A stretch of 44,990 nucleotides of DNA from Flavobacterium anhuiense (lineage in GTDB: Bacteria; Bacteroidota; Bacteroidia; Flavobacteriales; Flavobacteriaceae): the NCBI RefSeq assembly GCF_004151235.1, contig NZ_JUIV01000027.1, positions 1-44,990 of the forward strand, given 5' to 3'. This document shows, piece after piece, positions 7,194 through 17,200 of this stretch (within the stretch, counting starts at the first letter, position 1; each line of letters begins with the position of its first letter). Under the pieces are notes generated by a model. That model was not told where the DNA came from. It saw only the letters and a list, made by a program, of their open reading frames with translations, and did no database searches. Both the position numbers and the translations under genes were made by a program.

Positions 7194-8668
7194 ACACTAT
7201 CTTTTGTTACTGAAATGGAATCGGGTCTGGCTCTTTTTACTGGTTTTGACTTAGTTCCTTCAGCATCTCTTTTTTGTCTGAGTACTTTATATTCTTCGTA
7301 ACCTTTATTCAATTGTTCGTAAAGCAAATTACCAATTGCTTTTGCACCGCGCTGGTTAAAGTGCGTATAATCTTTATTTGCTTTTGCTGGAGTCTCATCG
7401 ACCCATTTTATCATAGAACCGTCTCCACCCATCAAAGTATATAAGTTTACAAACCCTGCATGAGTTTCTAAAGCATAATGTTTTTGTGCTTTCATTAAAG
7501 GAACTACCGCTGAATCGGTTTTCATCTCCAAATCATATTTTGTCGATTTATCAGCAGTTGAAACTATTAAAATTGAAACACCGGGGAAAGATTCTTTAAT
7601 TTTATTAACGGTTTTTGTCATTCCTTTTTCGTACCAAGAATAATTTTTGGTTCCGTAATTTAAAACGTTAGTTCCATAATGAAGAATAATTAAATCGTAT
7701 TTCAAACTATTGTTGAAAGCTCTCATTACATCGGCATTAAACATAGAAATTGGAAGTCCTGAATTTCCTCGCTGAGAGAAATTATCTACATGAACTCCGC
7801 TTCCGTTATCAAAATTAAATCCGTAAATCGGAATAGAATCTGCTTGAACAAAATTTGCCTTAAAGGCTTTTAAACTTCCTGATGAAACTTTCAATGTATT
7901 AACTAGACTATTTGGAGAAAGGCTTTTCTTAAGCGTATCTTTTCCTATAATGAAATTTACTTTTCCAACTTTAGAAGAACGTCCATAAAATAATGTGGCA
8001 TTATCTAAAGAAGTCGAATATTTGTTCAATCCTGCTTCGTACTGAACCCAAGTTGGATTAGATTTATCATTTGCAAAAAACACATGCCCATTAACTCCGA
8101 AAGGACTTGTTGGTCTTTTTACATTTAAGTAAGATTGCGTTTTCCAGTTTTTAGAATAAGTTGATTTTACAGAACCTCTCGAAGCAGCAGATTCTGAAGT
8201 GATAGGAACAAATCCAACTCCATTTCCTCCAAAACGTTCCTGATAATTAGTACGAACATCTTGAACGATTAAATCGCCATCAGTCATAGAATCTCCGTAG
8301 TAAGCAATTCTAACTTTGTTCTGCGGATTTTTCTCTAACTGATACAATTTTTCATAGAAAGAAATCAGGTATTGATATCCTTTATAATTTTCGAATGTCT
8401 CAGCAGGAAATTCGATTCCTTCGGTTTCATCAAAAACAATTTTCTGCTGATTCAGCTCTTTTTCACTTTCAGCAATACTGTCCTTATCTAAAGAAAGAGA
8501 ATCTTGGGCAACAGATTCTAAAAGTAAACTGTCTATTAATATATTTTTAGAATCTAACTTACTCTCAGAAAATATTTTGTCTGGAAGGATTTGTTTGAAT
8601 CCAATAAAAGCCACCAATGCCAAAGCTACGATAGCAAAAGACTGAAAAAAATAAGACTTTGTATTCAC
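7190..8668 (-). CDS. membrane-anchored SGNH/GDSL hydrolase or acetyltransferase
   Basis: A 492-residue protein with an N-terminal membrane anchor (about 8-25), then a Ser/Asp-rich linker and an SGNH domain facing the periplasm. Block I is YYGDSMTDGD (Ser127), block III is YGTN (331-334) and the catalytic pair is DYTH (Asp433, His436). The C-terminal ~35 residues are charged and rich in K/R. It has no LysM insertion but otherwise resembles its downstream neighbour, so the two are probably paralogues. The start is GTG at 8668: the codon before it is an in-frame TAA, and no ATG lies before the membrane anchor. It is the first gene of the operon, and a TATCTTTG box is at 8755-8762. AlgJ/AlgX/PatB-like transfer of acetyl groups is the best guess. 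Confidence 0.85.
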   Translation of the reverse strand: MNTKSYFFQSFAIVALALVAFIGFKQILPDKIFSESKLDSKNILIDSLLLESVAQDSLSLDKDSIAESEKELNQQKIVFDETEGIEFPAETFENYKGYQYLISFYEKLYQLEKNPQNKVRIAYYGDSMTDGDLIVQDVRTNYQERFGGNGVGFVPITSESAASRGSVKSTYSKNWKTQSYLNVKRPTSPFGVNGHVFFANDKSNPTWVQYEAGLNKYSTSLDNATLFYGRSSKVGKVNFIIGKDTLKKSLSPNSLVNTLKVSSGSLKAFKANFVQADSIPIYGFNFDNGSGVHVDNFSQRGNSGLPISMFNADVMRAFNNSLKYDLIILHYGTNVLNYGTKNYSWYEKGMTKTVNKIKESFPGVSILIVSTADKSTKYDLEMKTDSAVVPLMKAQKHYALETHAGFVNLYTLMGGDGSMIKWVDETPAKANKDYTHFNQRGAKAIGNLLYEQLNKGYEEYKVLRQKRDAEGTKSKPVKRARPDSISVTKDSV

Positions 8669-8754
8669 TTAAATAATTATAATAAAGTATGAAGGACTGC
8701 ATTCAAAAACTAAACCAATTAATAACGGCTTAGTTACTGCAGAAAAAATTTGTG

Positions 8755-8762
8755 CAAAGATA
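8755..8762 (-). promoter_or_regulatory. -7 promoter element of the SGNH/MBOAT operon
   Basis: TATCTTTG on the minus strand matches TAnnTTTG exactly and lies about 87 bp before the GTG start. No clear -33 TTTG at the ideal spacing was found, so confidence is moderate. Confidence 0.45.
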
Positions 8763-8806
8763 GAATAACATTTTGTTTCTATTTCATTTTAACAGGAAAG
8801 TAGAAC

Positions 8807-8837
8807 AAAAAAAAGAGGTTAGAAAAATTCTAACCTC
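8807..8837 (-). terminator. terminator downstream of hmuY
   Basis: GAGGTTAGAA/TTCTAACCTC with a 3-nt loop (8815-8837), followed on the minus strand by eight T (plus-strand A run 8807-8814). It lies about 105 bp after the hmuY-like stop codon. Confidence 0.75.
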
Positions 8838-8941
8838 CTTATCAAAAAAAAAATAAAAAAAACAAAGCTAATGATTGACTAGATTTTTGATGTTTTTAAA
8901 AGTACCCTATATAAAAAATCTATTCGAGATTATTAGTTTTA

Positions 8942-9571
8942 TTAGAATGTAGTAGTGCTATTTGCCTGGTAAGCGAAATTAAAAGTGTAGTATCTTGCTA
9001 CAGCAGTGTTTGGGTCTGGTGTTACAGGTGCATCTTTATAGTAGCTTAAAAATTCCACTTTTGCATATTTCCCATCGTGAGTTTTGATAACAAATACTCT
9101 TCCTGCTTTTGCAGAAACAATATGAGTTGCTCCGTTATAATCGTACCAAGCATTATCTCCTGAAGAAGGGAATGCAGAAGCACCGCTAGCATCCTGAGCA
9201 AAAGTCGATGCTGCTGGAAAAGCTGTTACGTTTGCAAAAATACCTGAAACAACACTTACTGCGCCTTGTCCTTTTCTTTCTGGTTCTCCTGTATCAGTAG
9301 CGCTAATTTTTGATCCTCCATTAACAATAACTGATGTACCACGGAAAGCGATATCCCAACTATCGTCCGTTACAATTTTATTTTGGGAAAAACTGAATTT
9401 TGCAAATTCACCGCCAACTGGCTGTCCTTGTCCTCCAGTTTGCGGAGCATAAACATTAGAAACTTTTGTAGTTGCTACTGGTGCTACTTCTTTTTTATCA
9501 TCATCGCTGCTGCAAGATGCTGTAAAAATAAATAATGCTAAAAGCGAAAGTTTTAAGAATTTTGTTTTCAT
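8942..9571 (-). CDS. hmuY: HmuY-family haem-binding lipoprotein
   Basis: A 209-residue lipoprotein with a lipobox ending FTASC (Cys20), exported and lipid-anchored, probably at the cell surface. HmuY proteins take haem from host or environmental haemoproteins and hand it to a TonB receptor. Family features visible are the early DSWDIAFRG block, a later DGKYAKVEF strand and the C-terminal ARYYTFNFAYQ strand. The reading frame runs open upstream to 9676 inside the receptor gene, but the ATG at 9571 gives a perfect signal peptide, so that start is chosen. It follows the TonB receptor by 28 bp in the same direction, an operon arrangement known from hmuRY of Porphyromonas. Confidence 0.85.
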   Translation of the reverse strand: MKTKFLKLSLLALFIFTASCSSDDDKKEVAPVATTKVSNVYAPQTGGQGQPVGGEFAKFSFSQNKIVTDDSWDIAFRGTSVIVNGGSKISATDTGEPERKGQGAVSVVSGIFANVTAFPAASTFAQDASGASAFPSSGDNAWYDYNGATHIVSAKAGRVFVIKTHDGKYAKVEFLSYYKDAPVTPDPNTAVARYYTFNFAYQANSTTTF

Positions 9572-9599
9572 TTTGAAAATGGTGTTAAATAAATATTGA

Positions 9600-11666
9600 T
9601 TAAAAATTATATTGAATTCGTGCAAAAAACTGTCGACCTGCCAAATTGCTAATTTGGCTAGGATCTGTAAAATCAAATAGATTATTGGCTCCAGCTTGAA
9701 GCATAAATTTATCTGCTATATATTTTGAAATTGACAGGTTTGTTAAAAAGTAGCCATCAACAAATGTGTCATATTTGTCAAGTATCTGATTACCGTTTGT
9801 ATCAAACATTCCGTATTTGCTTCTGTAAAAAACACGCAAATTGATGTCGGTCTTAATTTTAGGTATAGTGTAGGCTAACTTAAAATTGGCCGTATGCTTT
9901 GACCTGTTAAACAATCCAAAATAATCAGATTTTTTAATTTGAATGGTTTGTAAATCTGAGTTACGGATATATTGGTAATTTTCGAAATTATCTAGAACAG
10001 ATTTGTCTTTTGCTGTTAAAAACTGATACCCAAATGATACTGATAATTGTTTTGTAAAATCATAAGTTGAATTAAACTCTAGACCATAAGTAAAGATTTT
10101 ACTAATATTAAAATAACTGAAGACATTCTGACCATTCGTTTTTTGGGCAACAACTCTGGTATCAATCAAGTTCTCTATTGAATTATAGAAAGCATTTACG
10201 TCTAATCTTAATTTATTTCTCTTATAAAAAGTTCCGAAATTGACATTTATTGAGCTTTCTGGTTTCAACGGTTCTCCAAAATTTACTCCATCTACTCTAG
10301 ACAAAAGTTGGCCTTGCTTTTCAAGCTGATTTAAACGGTCTTCTGCAACATTATATCCCAAAACCGTGTATCCAACTGATGGATTTGTAAAATCAAAATA
10401 CAATTGACGAAAATCTGGCGCTTTATATCCATAGCCTACAGAAGATTTTAGAGAAAAATTTTCATTAACCTTATAATTGACTGCTAATTTTGGACTAAAC
10501 TGGGAGGCATATTCACTATGATTATCATATCTAAATCCAGCAAGAACATTCCATTTTTCGGTTGGATTGTAATCGTATTGCAGATAAATATATTGGGAAT
10601 TAAAATTTACTTGCTTTTCAAAATAAGTTCTGTCTAGAGTCTCATAATTTAATCCAACTCCACCCGTTAATTTATCGTTGTTTAATGAAAGTGTTGTTCG
10701 AATTTCTGGCCGAACTAACCATTGATTGTAATAGGCACTCTCATAAAGAGCGTTATTCTTATCATTTAAAAAGGAATCATTTTTGTAATTTGTAGTATAA
10801 AACTCATATTCAGAATACACTTTTGAGCTCCATTTATGCTCAAATTTAATTTGCGAATTCCATTCTTTTTCTTTTGCATCACCTTTGTAGTTTTCAGAAT
10901 CGATAATTGCTACGTTATCCATTTTCATATCGTAAAAACGGTTGTTTACAATTAACTTTAAATTCTCCGAAAAATCGTAATATATCTTAGGTTGGATTGT
11001 AAAATTATAAAATGACTCTACATTTTTTAGTGGCGTACTTTTATCTAAATCATAACCGTCTGTAGAATAAAAATTAGCAAAAAGATTAGCTGAGAATTTT
11101 TTCTTTTTCCACAGCAAATTTGTGTTAGCATCATTGGTGTTAAAAGTTGCGTATCGATAAGAAAGGCTTCCTGTAAAAGTATCTTTCTTAGGCCTTTTTG
11201 TAATTACATTTATTACTCCTCCCATTGCTTCAGAACCATACAATGCTGAAGAAGCTCCTTTAACAATTTCAATTCTTTCTATATTTCCCACAGAAACCCT
11301 TGATAAATCCAAAACTCCTGCACTTCTTCCTACCAACGGCACTCCATCAATTAAAATCATGGTATAAGCTGCATCCAATCCCTGCATTTGAATTCCTTCA
11401 AAACCACTTTCGTCAGGAATTAAAATAATACCGGTTTGCTCGCTTAAAATTTCATTTAATCTTGTAACGCCAGACTTCATAATTGCTTCAGATGTAATAA
11501 TTGTCATGGGCAAAGGCAATGACGAAAGCACTCTTTCCGTTCTAGTTGCAGTAGTAACTTTAACTTCTGATAATTCATTTGTTTCCACACTATCTCTTTG
11601 AACCTCTTGAGAAACAGAAATTTGACAAAAAAGCACAACAGTAAAAAGAGTTATTTTAATTTTCAT
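9600..11666 (-). CDS. TonB-dependent receptor, HmuR-like haem receptor
   Basis: A 688-residue outer-membrane receptor with a signal peptide (cleavage near VSQ, residue ~19). A TonB-box-like segment (ELSEVKVTT), a plug domain with LIDGVPLVGRSAG and IEIVKGASSALYGSEAMGG, and a 22-strand-type barrel ending in aromatic FFARIQYNF follow. There is no carboxypeptidase-like N-terminal domain. The plug wording and the adjacent HmuY gene point to haem or haemoprotein uptake. Its promoter (TATATTTG, 11695-11702 minus) faces that of the DUF6607-like gene, with a palindrome between them. The substrate is inferred from context, not from ligand residues. Confidence 0.88.
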   Translation of the reverse strand: MKIKITLFTVVLFCQISVSQEVQRDSVETNELSEVKVTTATRTERVLSSLPLPMTIITSEAIMKSGVTRLNEILSEQTGIILIPDESGFEGIQMQGLDAAYTMILIDGVPLVGRSAGVLDLSRVSVGNIERIEIVKGASSALYGSEAMGGVINVITKRPKKDTFTGSLSYRYATFNTNDANTNLLWKKKKFSANLFANFYSTDGYDLDKSTPLKNVESFYNFTIQPKIYYDFSENLKLIVNNRFYDMKMDNVAIIDSENYKGDAKEKEWNSQIKFEHKWSSKVYSEYEFYTTNYKNDSFLNDKNNALYESAYYNQWLVRPEIRTTLSLNNDKLTGGVGLNYETLDRTYFEKQVNFNSQYIYLQYDYNPTEKWNVLAGFRYDNHSEYASQFSPKLAVNYKVNENFSLKSSVGYGYKAPDFRQLYFDFTNPSVGYTVLGYNVAEDRLNQLEKQGQLLSRVDGVNFGEPLKPESSINVNFGTFYKRNKLRLDVNAFYNSIENLIDTRVVAQKTNGQNVFSYFNISKIFTYGLEFNSTYDFTKQLSVSFGYQFLTAKDKSVLDNFENYQYIRNSDLQTIQIKKSDYFGLFNRSKHTANFKLAYTIPKIKTDINLRVFYRSKYGMFDTNGNQILDKYDTFVDGYFLTNLSISKYIADKFMLQAGANNLFDFTDPSQISNLAGRQFFARIQYNF

Positions 11667-11694
11667 TATTTTTATTCAGTCTTAATAATCGAAG

Positions 11695-11702
11695 CAAATA
11701 TA
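11695..11702 (-). promoter_or_regulatory. -7 element of the haem receptor promoter
   Basis: TATATTTG on the minus strand, an exact TAnnTTTG match, 28 bp before the receptor ATG. It faces the TATATTTG of the divergent gene at 11735-11742. Confidence 0.55.
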
Positions 11703-11707
11703 TAACT

Positions 11708-11726
11708 ATTTTTAATTATTCTAAAT
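11708..11726. promoter_or_regulatory. Fur-box-like palindrome between divergent promoters
   Basis: ATTTTTAAT-T-ATTCTAAAT is an imperfect 9-1-9 palindrome (seven of nine positions match). The right half ATTCTAAAT resembles iron-regulator boxes described in Bacteroidota. It lies in the spacer region of both facing promoters, so one bound repressor could shut both. The assignment to Fur is an inference from the haem genes. Confidence 0.4.
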
Positions 11727-11734
11727 AAAATTTA

Positions 11735-11742
11735 TATATTTG
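11735..11742 (+). promoter_or_regulatory. -7 element of the DUF6607-like gene promoter
   Basis: TATATTTG matches TAnnTTTG exactly and is 26 bp before the ATG at 11769. The -33 region would fall inside the palindrome 11708-11726. Confidence 0.55.
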
Positions 11743-11768
11743 CGAAAATTTAAACAAAACAATAAGTT

Positions 11769-12671
11769 ATGATTTCAAAAAGCCTTTTTTTGTCAGCCGC
11801 TATGGCTTTAACATGTGGTCTTGGTTTTAGTCAGGACAAAAAACAACAAGACATAAAATCTATCAAATCAATGTGTGGTTGTTATGAGGTAAAGTTTAAC
11901 TTCACAGAAACTTTCTCATATCCAAAAGATTCTCTTACTTATAAACCTTCTGAAACGAAACACGAATCTGCCTTAGAATGGGTAGAGTTATTAGAAGACA
12001 CTCCTAACAAAATTGTGATGCAGCACTTATTGATTGTAAGCGACGATATGATTATCAAACACTGGAGACAAGATTGGCTATACGAAAACAAAGACTTATA
12101 TACTTTTGATAAAGGCAATTCTTGGAAATACAAGAAATTAGACAAAAAAGCCGTTAAAGGTCAGTGGACTCAAAAAGTATATCAGGTAGATGATAGCCCA
12201 AGATATGAGGGATCTTCAACTTGGGTACATGTTGACGGACAAGATTATTGGGCAAACGTTGCTGATGCTCCTCTTCCAAGAAGAGAGCAGACAAAACGTA
12301 ACGATTATAATGTTTTGAAAAGAAGAAATATTCACGAAATCACTGCTACAGGATGGAATCACGAACAAGACAATGATAAATTAGTTCGCGACGATGCTGG
12401 GAAAGATGTTTTACTAGCTCAAGAAAAAGGATTTGATGTTTACACTAAAGTTCCAGATGTAAAATGCATTGCTGCTCAAAAATGGTGGAAAGAAAATAAT
12501 GCATTATGGAAAAACGTTCGCGATAAATGGCAAACTCTTTTTGACAGACATCAAGACTTAAACTTAGAGGCAAAAGTTGATAGAAAAGCACTTTACTCTC
12601 TTTTATTTGATTTAAAACCAGATACTGCAAAAGCAGAAACAGATAAAATCATTGACAAATTTGTTAAGTAA
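11769..12671 (+). CDS. DUF6607-like secreted protein next to haem uptake genes
   Basis: A 300-residue exported protein with a type I signal peptide (cleavage near GFSQ, residue ~21). The mature part opens with IKSMCGCYEVKFNFTETF and is rich in Trp and charged residues (WVELLEDTPNKIVMQH, HWRQDWLYENK, YEGSSTWVHVDGQDYW, APLPRREQTKR). I recognise it as close to the uncharacterised DUF6607 family common in Flavobacteriia; this is from memory, not a search. No catalytic motif is evident apart from a CxC pair (CGC). It is transcribed divergently from the haem receptor/hmuY pair and shares their control region, so a role in haem or iron handling is plausible but unproven. It ends in its own strong terminator. 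Confidence 0.75.
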   Translation: MISKSLFLSAAMALTCGLGFSQDKKQQDIKSIKSMCGCYEVKFNFTETFSYPKDSLTYKPSETKHESALEWVELLEDTPNKIVMQHLLIVSDDMIIKHWRQDWLYENKDLYTFDKGNSWKYKKLDKKAVKGQWTQKVYQVDDSPRYEGSSTWVHVDGQDYWANVADAPLPRREQTKRNDYNVLKRRNIHEITATGWNHEQDNDKLVRDDAGKDVLLAQEKGFDVYTKVPDVKCIAAQKWWKENNALWKNVRDKWQTLFDRHQDLNLEAKVDRKALYSLLFDLKPDTAKAETDKIIDKFVK

Positions 12672-12692
12672 TTAGAATTAGTTGTTAAAACA

Positions 12693-12746
12693 AGAAAGCG
12701 GGAAGTTTAAAAACTTCCCGCTTTCTTAATCTTGTTATTTTTTTTT
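12693..12746 (+). terminator. terminator after the DUF6607-like gene
   Basis: A 17-bp perfect stem, AAGAAAGCGGGAAGTTT and its complement (12693-12709, 12712-12728), is followed by a T-rich stretch with eight or more T from 12738. The stem can also work in the other direction. Confidence 0.85.
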
Positions 12747-12806
12747 TACTAAAAATTCATTATATCTAAAGTTATACTTAAAAAAGCATGACAATATTTA
12801 TTAACC

Positions 12807-14249
12807 TTATAAAGGATTCTGCACAATCAGTGGGTTTGCATCTATTTCTGCTTGAGGAATTTGAAAAATAAATCTATTATCTCCCGCAGGAATATTAAAT
12901 TTACCAAATGCTGGATGGTTTGAACCATCATAATCTCTTGTTAAAGAAACTCCTAAACGCTTCATATCATACCAAGCACAACCTTCTCCCCACAATTCAA
13001 TTCTTTTTTGAAGAATTATTTCATTAATTAATGAAGAACCTGAATTTGTAGAAAGCGTATATGAAGGATCTCTAGTTATTGTTATCTCATACAATACTTG
13101 CTTTGCTGAGGCTTCATTTCCTGATCTTGCAAGTGCTTCTGCCTCTATATAATACATTTCAGAAGATCTCATATAAATATAACTACCTGCATCTATAGTT
13201 GGGTCTCTAAATTTTATATTTGCATAAGCTGGCAAAGATGAATAAGTTAAATTTCCTGATAGTGAAACAAAAGCTTTTTTTCTAAAATCAGTTTCTGAAA
13301 TACTATTATATAAATTTTTGTCAATATTTTTATAGATTCCCATTCCACCTGCATATCCCGATGCGTTTGTATTATCAAAATGACCAAAGAAATTTGCAAC
13401 AAAAGTACTAATTGAAGAATTTAATGTTGCTCCCCACATAGTTTCATTAGATTTTGTAATGTAAAAACCATTCATCCATTCTGCTTCATTAAGCAAAGTA
13501 TAGTCCTTTCTTGCCAAATGAGCCATATTCGCAGCATCTGCATATTTTCCCATTTCCAAATATACTTCAGCTAAAAAGGCCTCTGCAACCGTTTGATCTA
13601 CAGAATCATTATTCAATCTTTTATAAGATGCTAATAATTCTATAGATTCCTTTAAATCGCTTTCTATCAAACCATACACATCACCCACAGTAGATCTCGC
13701 CTTACCTTCTAATGTAGGCTCTACATATAGAGGAACACATAATTTAGTCTCATTACCAATATATGTAGGACCATATGTACGCGCCAACATAAAATAGAAG
13801 TAACCTCTTAAAGCCAAAGCCTGACCTCGAATTGCTTTTAAATTTTCATCTGCAGTATTTGAAGGAATACCACCAAGTACAATATTTGTCGATTTAATCT
13901 GAGGATAGTAAGTATTCCACACTAATCTAGATCTCGAATTAGTTTGCACTCTACCCGAGTAAGTATAGAAAGATTGGTACCAACTTGATTTTGTCATTAG
14001 CATATCATTAGACATCATATCCATAGCGGCAAGCACCGATTTATGACCATAATCTTCATGATTACTTCCAATTGCGAGTCCATAAGAGCGCAATGCAGAA
14101 TAAATTCCACTGACAATAGCTTGATTAGCCGATGCAGAAGTTGCTAATTGTTCTTTATTAATTGTTGATTCTGGCACTGTATCAAGAAACTCTTTATCGC
14201 AACTTGCAAGAGGCAATAAAAATACAATTGCTATTATTATCTTTTTCAT
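12807..14249 (-). CDS. SusD/RagB-family nutrient-binding lipoprotein
   Basis: A 480-residue lipoprotein (lipobox LASC, Cys17) that sits as a lid on its SusC partner on the outer surface and captures glycan or peptide ligands. SusD traits are the opening CDKEFLDTVPEST, TPR-like helices such as LKAIRGQALALRGYFYFML, the YIEAEALARSGNE stretch, the late LQKRIELWGEG and a C terminus reading IPQAEIDANP. The gene starts 3 bp after the SusC stop codon, so both are translated from one transcript. There is no adjacent glycoside hydrolase, lyase, peptidase or ECF/anti-sigma pair, so the substrate cannot be deduced. Confidence 0.93.
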   Translation of the reverse strand: MKKIIIAIVFLLPLASCDKEFLDTVPESTINKEQLATSASANQAIVSGIYSALRSYGLAIGSNHEDYGHKSVLAAMDMMSNDMLMTKSSWYQSFYTYSGRVQTNSRSRLVWNTYYPQIKSTNIVLGGIPSNTADENLKAIRGQALALRGYFYFMLARTYGPTYIGNETKLCVPLYVEPTLEGKARSTVGDVYGLIESDLKESIELLASYKRLNNDSVDQTVAEAFLAEVYLEMGKYADAANMAHLARKDYTLLNEAEWMNGFYITKSNETMWGATLNSSISTFVANFFGHFDNTNASGYAGGMGIYKNIDKNLYNSISETDFRKKAFVSLSGNLTYSSLPAYANIKFRDPTIDAGSYIYMRSSEMYYIEAEALARSGNEASAKQVLYEITITRDPSYTLSTNSGSSLINEIILQKRIELWGEGCAWYDMKRLGVSLTRDYDGSNHPAFGKFNIPAGDNRFIFQIPQAEIDANPLIVQNPL

Positions 14250-14252
14250 GTT

Positions 14253-17200
14253 TTAAAAATTTACTGTTAAACCAAATGAAACACTTCTCATCACACCATA
14301 AACATTAAGTGATTGTCCATTATTTACTCTTTCTCCTAATCGATTTAGTCTAGGATCCATTCCCGTTCTCTTAGACCATAATGCTAAATTTGATCCCATT
14401 AAAGTAAATTTTGTAGATTGAATACCTAAATCCCTGAGCCATTCGTCATTATAGTTATATCCTATCGAAACATCTTGAAGGCTTATGTAATCAGATTTTA
14501 TCAAAAAATAATCTGAATTTGCCATTTGGTAAATCGATATATGATCAACTCTTGGAATGTTTGAATTAGGATTATCAATTGTCCATGCTTTTGTTACATC
14601 TTTATGATAATTCTGTCCTATATTATCAGATCCTGAGTACATTGCAGATTGGTAAACTCCATCATACATGTAGCCTCCAAATTGATAAGCAAAGCTAGCT
14701 TGGAATGTAATATTTTTATATCTAAATAGTGTTCCAAACCCACCGTATACATCTGGATTGGCGTCTTTTTTACTCAAATATGTTGTAGCATCTCCAAAAA
14801 CATTTGTAGTTACTTTATTTCCTGTTAAGTTTCCATTAGCATCTTTCTCATCTTTATACCATAACGCATCCCCATTTGTTTTATCTACTCCAGCAAATTC
14901 TCTCAAAAAATAGGAATAAGCAGGAGCTCCAACTTCAAAACGATAAATTCCATCAGTAAATGCTTTTGGCAACGATGTTATCTTATTTTTATAGCTTGTT
15001 GCATTAGCCCAAATATTGAAGTCTACATTTTTATTTTTAACAACATCAACTCCTAAATTTATCTCTATCCCTTTATTTCCCATGTCTCCAATATTTTTAG
15101 AAACAAATGACGTTCCTGTAGACAAAGCGATAGGAAAATTATATATCAAGTCACTAACGTTTCTTTCAAAATATTCAGCTTCAATAGAAATTCGATCAAA
15201 TAAGGTAATGTCAAATCCTGCGTTTAAGTTTTTAGATTTTTCCCATTTGACACTTTTATCTGCTTCAAAAACATTTAAAACACTTGCGTTACCTTCAGAG
15301 TCGGGCACTACTTCGTATTGAGTTTCGTAAGCATAATAGTTCCTTAAACTGCCAAAATAACTGCGATGACTAATTTGCGAAGTAATCGGATAGTTTATAT
15401 TGTCATTTCCTTGCTCACCATAACTGCCTTTTAGTCTAAAATCTGTGATCCATTTTGTTTTAGGAAAAAATGATTCTTTAATCACAGACCATGCAGCTCC
15501 AAATCCATAGAAATTTCCCCATCTGTTTTCTGGAGCAAATACTGAAGATCCATCTCTTCTAAAGCTTCCGTTAACAAAGTATTTGTTTTTATAATTATAG
15601 TTTAATCTTGAAAAATAACCTTCTACTTTATACAAATCATTATAACCATCCAAATAACCATATTTAGTAGCGTTACTAATGATTGGTAAATCAGATATCA
15701 CTACATTGCTTTTTTGTCCCGCTAGCATTTTTGAAGTAAAATCTGATGATTCATGTCCAATTAATACATCTAGTGAATGCTCTCCAAAAGTTTTTTTCCA
15801 AGATAATAATTGCTGATTCGTTAATGTATATTGGTTTTTAGTAGCAGTTCCTATTCTTCCATTAACCCCCATATCATCCCCGCCTTCACCTGTTGTACTT
15901 GTTAAGTAATAACCAGATAATAAATCATATCCAATATTATATCTAAAATTAAAATCTTTTAAGAAATCTATAGAAATGTAAGCTCTAGCACCAAATTTAT
16001 TTTCTTCATTTAATTTTGTATTTAATAATGTAGTAGCATACGGATTCAAATTTGAACCATATGGTCTATCTCCCTGCTGATTAAAATCATAAGATTTAGC
16101 TCCATCTTCATTATAAATCATATTACCACTTGCATCTCTCTGCCAAACAGGATATATCGGAGCAATATTACGAGCCCAACTAAATAAATTACTATATGTT
16201 GAAGATGACGTATTTGCAATTGGAGCATTTTGATTTGAATGTGCGTAATTTATATTTGTTCCTATTTTTACTTTACTAGAAACATTATAATCTACATTTG
16301 CTCTCAATGTTACACGTTCAAAATTCGAATTGATAGTGTATCCATCATCTGATAAATACCCAATAGACAAATAAGAATTAAGATTATCTGTACTTCCTGA
16401 TAAACTTAAATATTGTTCTTGTCTTATGGCGTCTCTAAATAATGATTTTGACCAATCGTCGTGATACAATAGCTTAGCATCTGGATTTATTTCACCTGTT
16501 GCTGGATTTATAACTTGATTATTGGCTACATTATAATTATTATATCCAAGAGAATAAGTATCCCCTACTATTAAATTTTGAGCCGCAATATTTGAAGCAT
16601 TAGCAGGTGTTTGTCCTTGATAAATTAAACCATTTCTAACTCTATTATATACTGCTTTATAATAATCCGCTGGATTTTTAATCATATCATACTCAGGAAC
16701 AGCTCGCGAATTAACTCCAATTTTAGTTTCGTAAGTAACTGTCAATTGTCCTTTCTTTCCTTTTTTAGTGGTAACAATTATTACACCGTTTGCCCCTCTA
16801 CTTCCATATAATGCATTTGATGATGCATCTTTTAAAAAACTAATTGATTCAATATCCTGGGTTGATATTGAGTTGATATCGCCATTAAATGGTATTCCGT
16901 CTACGACATATAAAGGAGCATTTGAAGATGAAATCGAACCAATACCTCTAAATCTTACTTGTGGTGCATCTCCAGGCTGACCTGAATTTGCGCTAATTTG
17001 TACACCAGCAACTTTTCCAGTTAATGATTGAACCGCATTAGATGCCTGAGAAGTTTCTAACATTTTTGAATCAATTTTAGAAACAGCTCCAGTTATTTCC
17101 TGCTTCTTTTGTGTTCCAAATGCAACAACTACAACTTCGTCTAGTTCTTTACCATCTTCTTGCATTTTGACATTAATAGTTGTAGACGCTCCAACAACAG

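Noticed and set aside
9572..9676. Longer N terminus for the HmuY-like protein
   Set aside because: The extra 35 residues overlap the receptor gene and would bury the signal peptide; the ATG at 9571 begins a standard lipoprotein signal.
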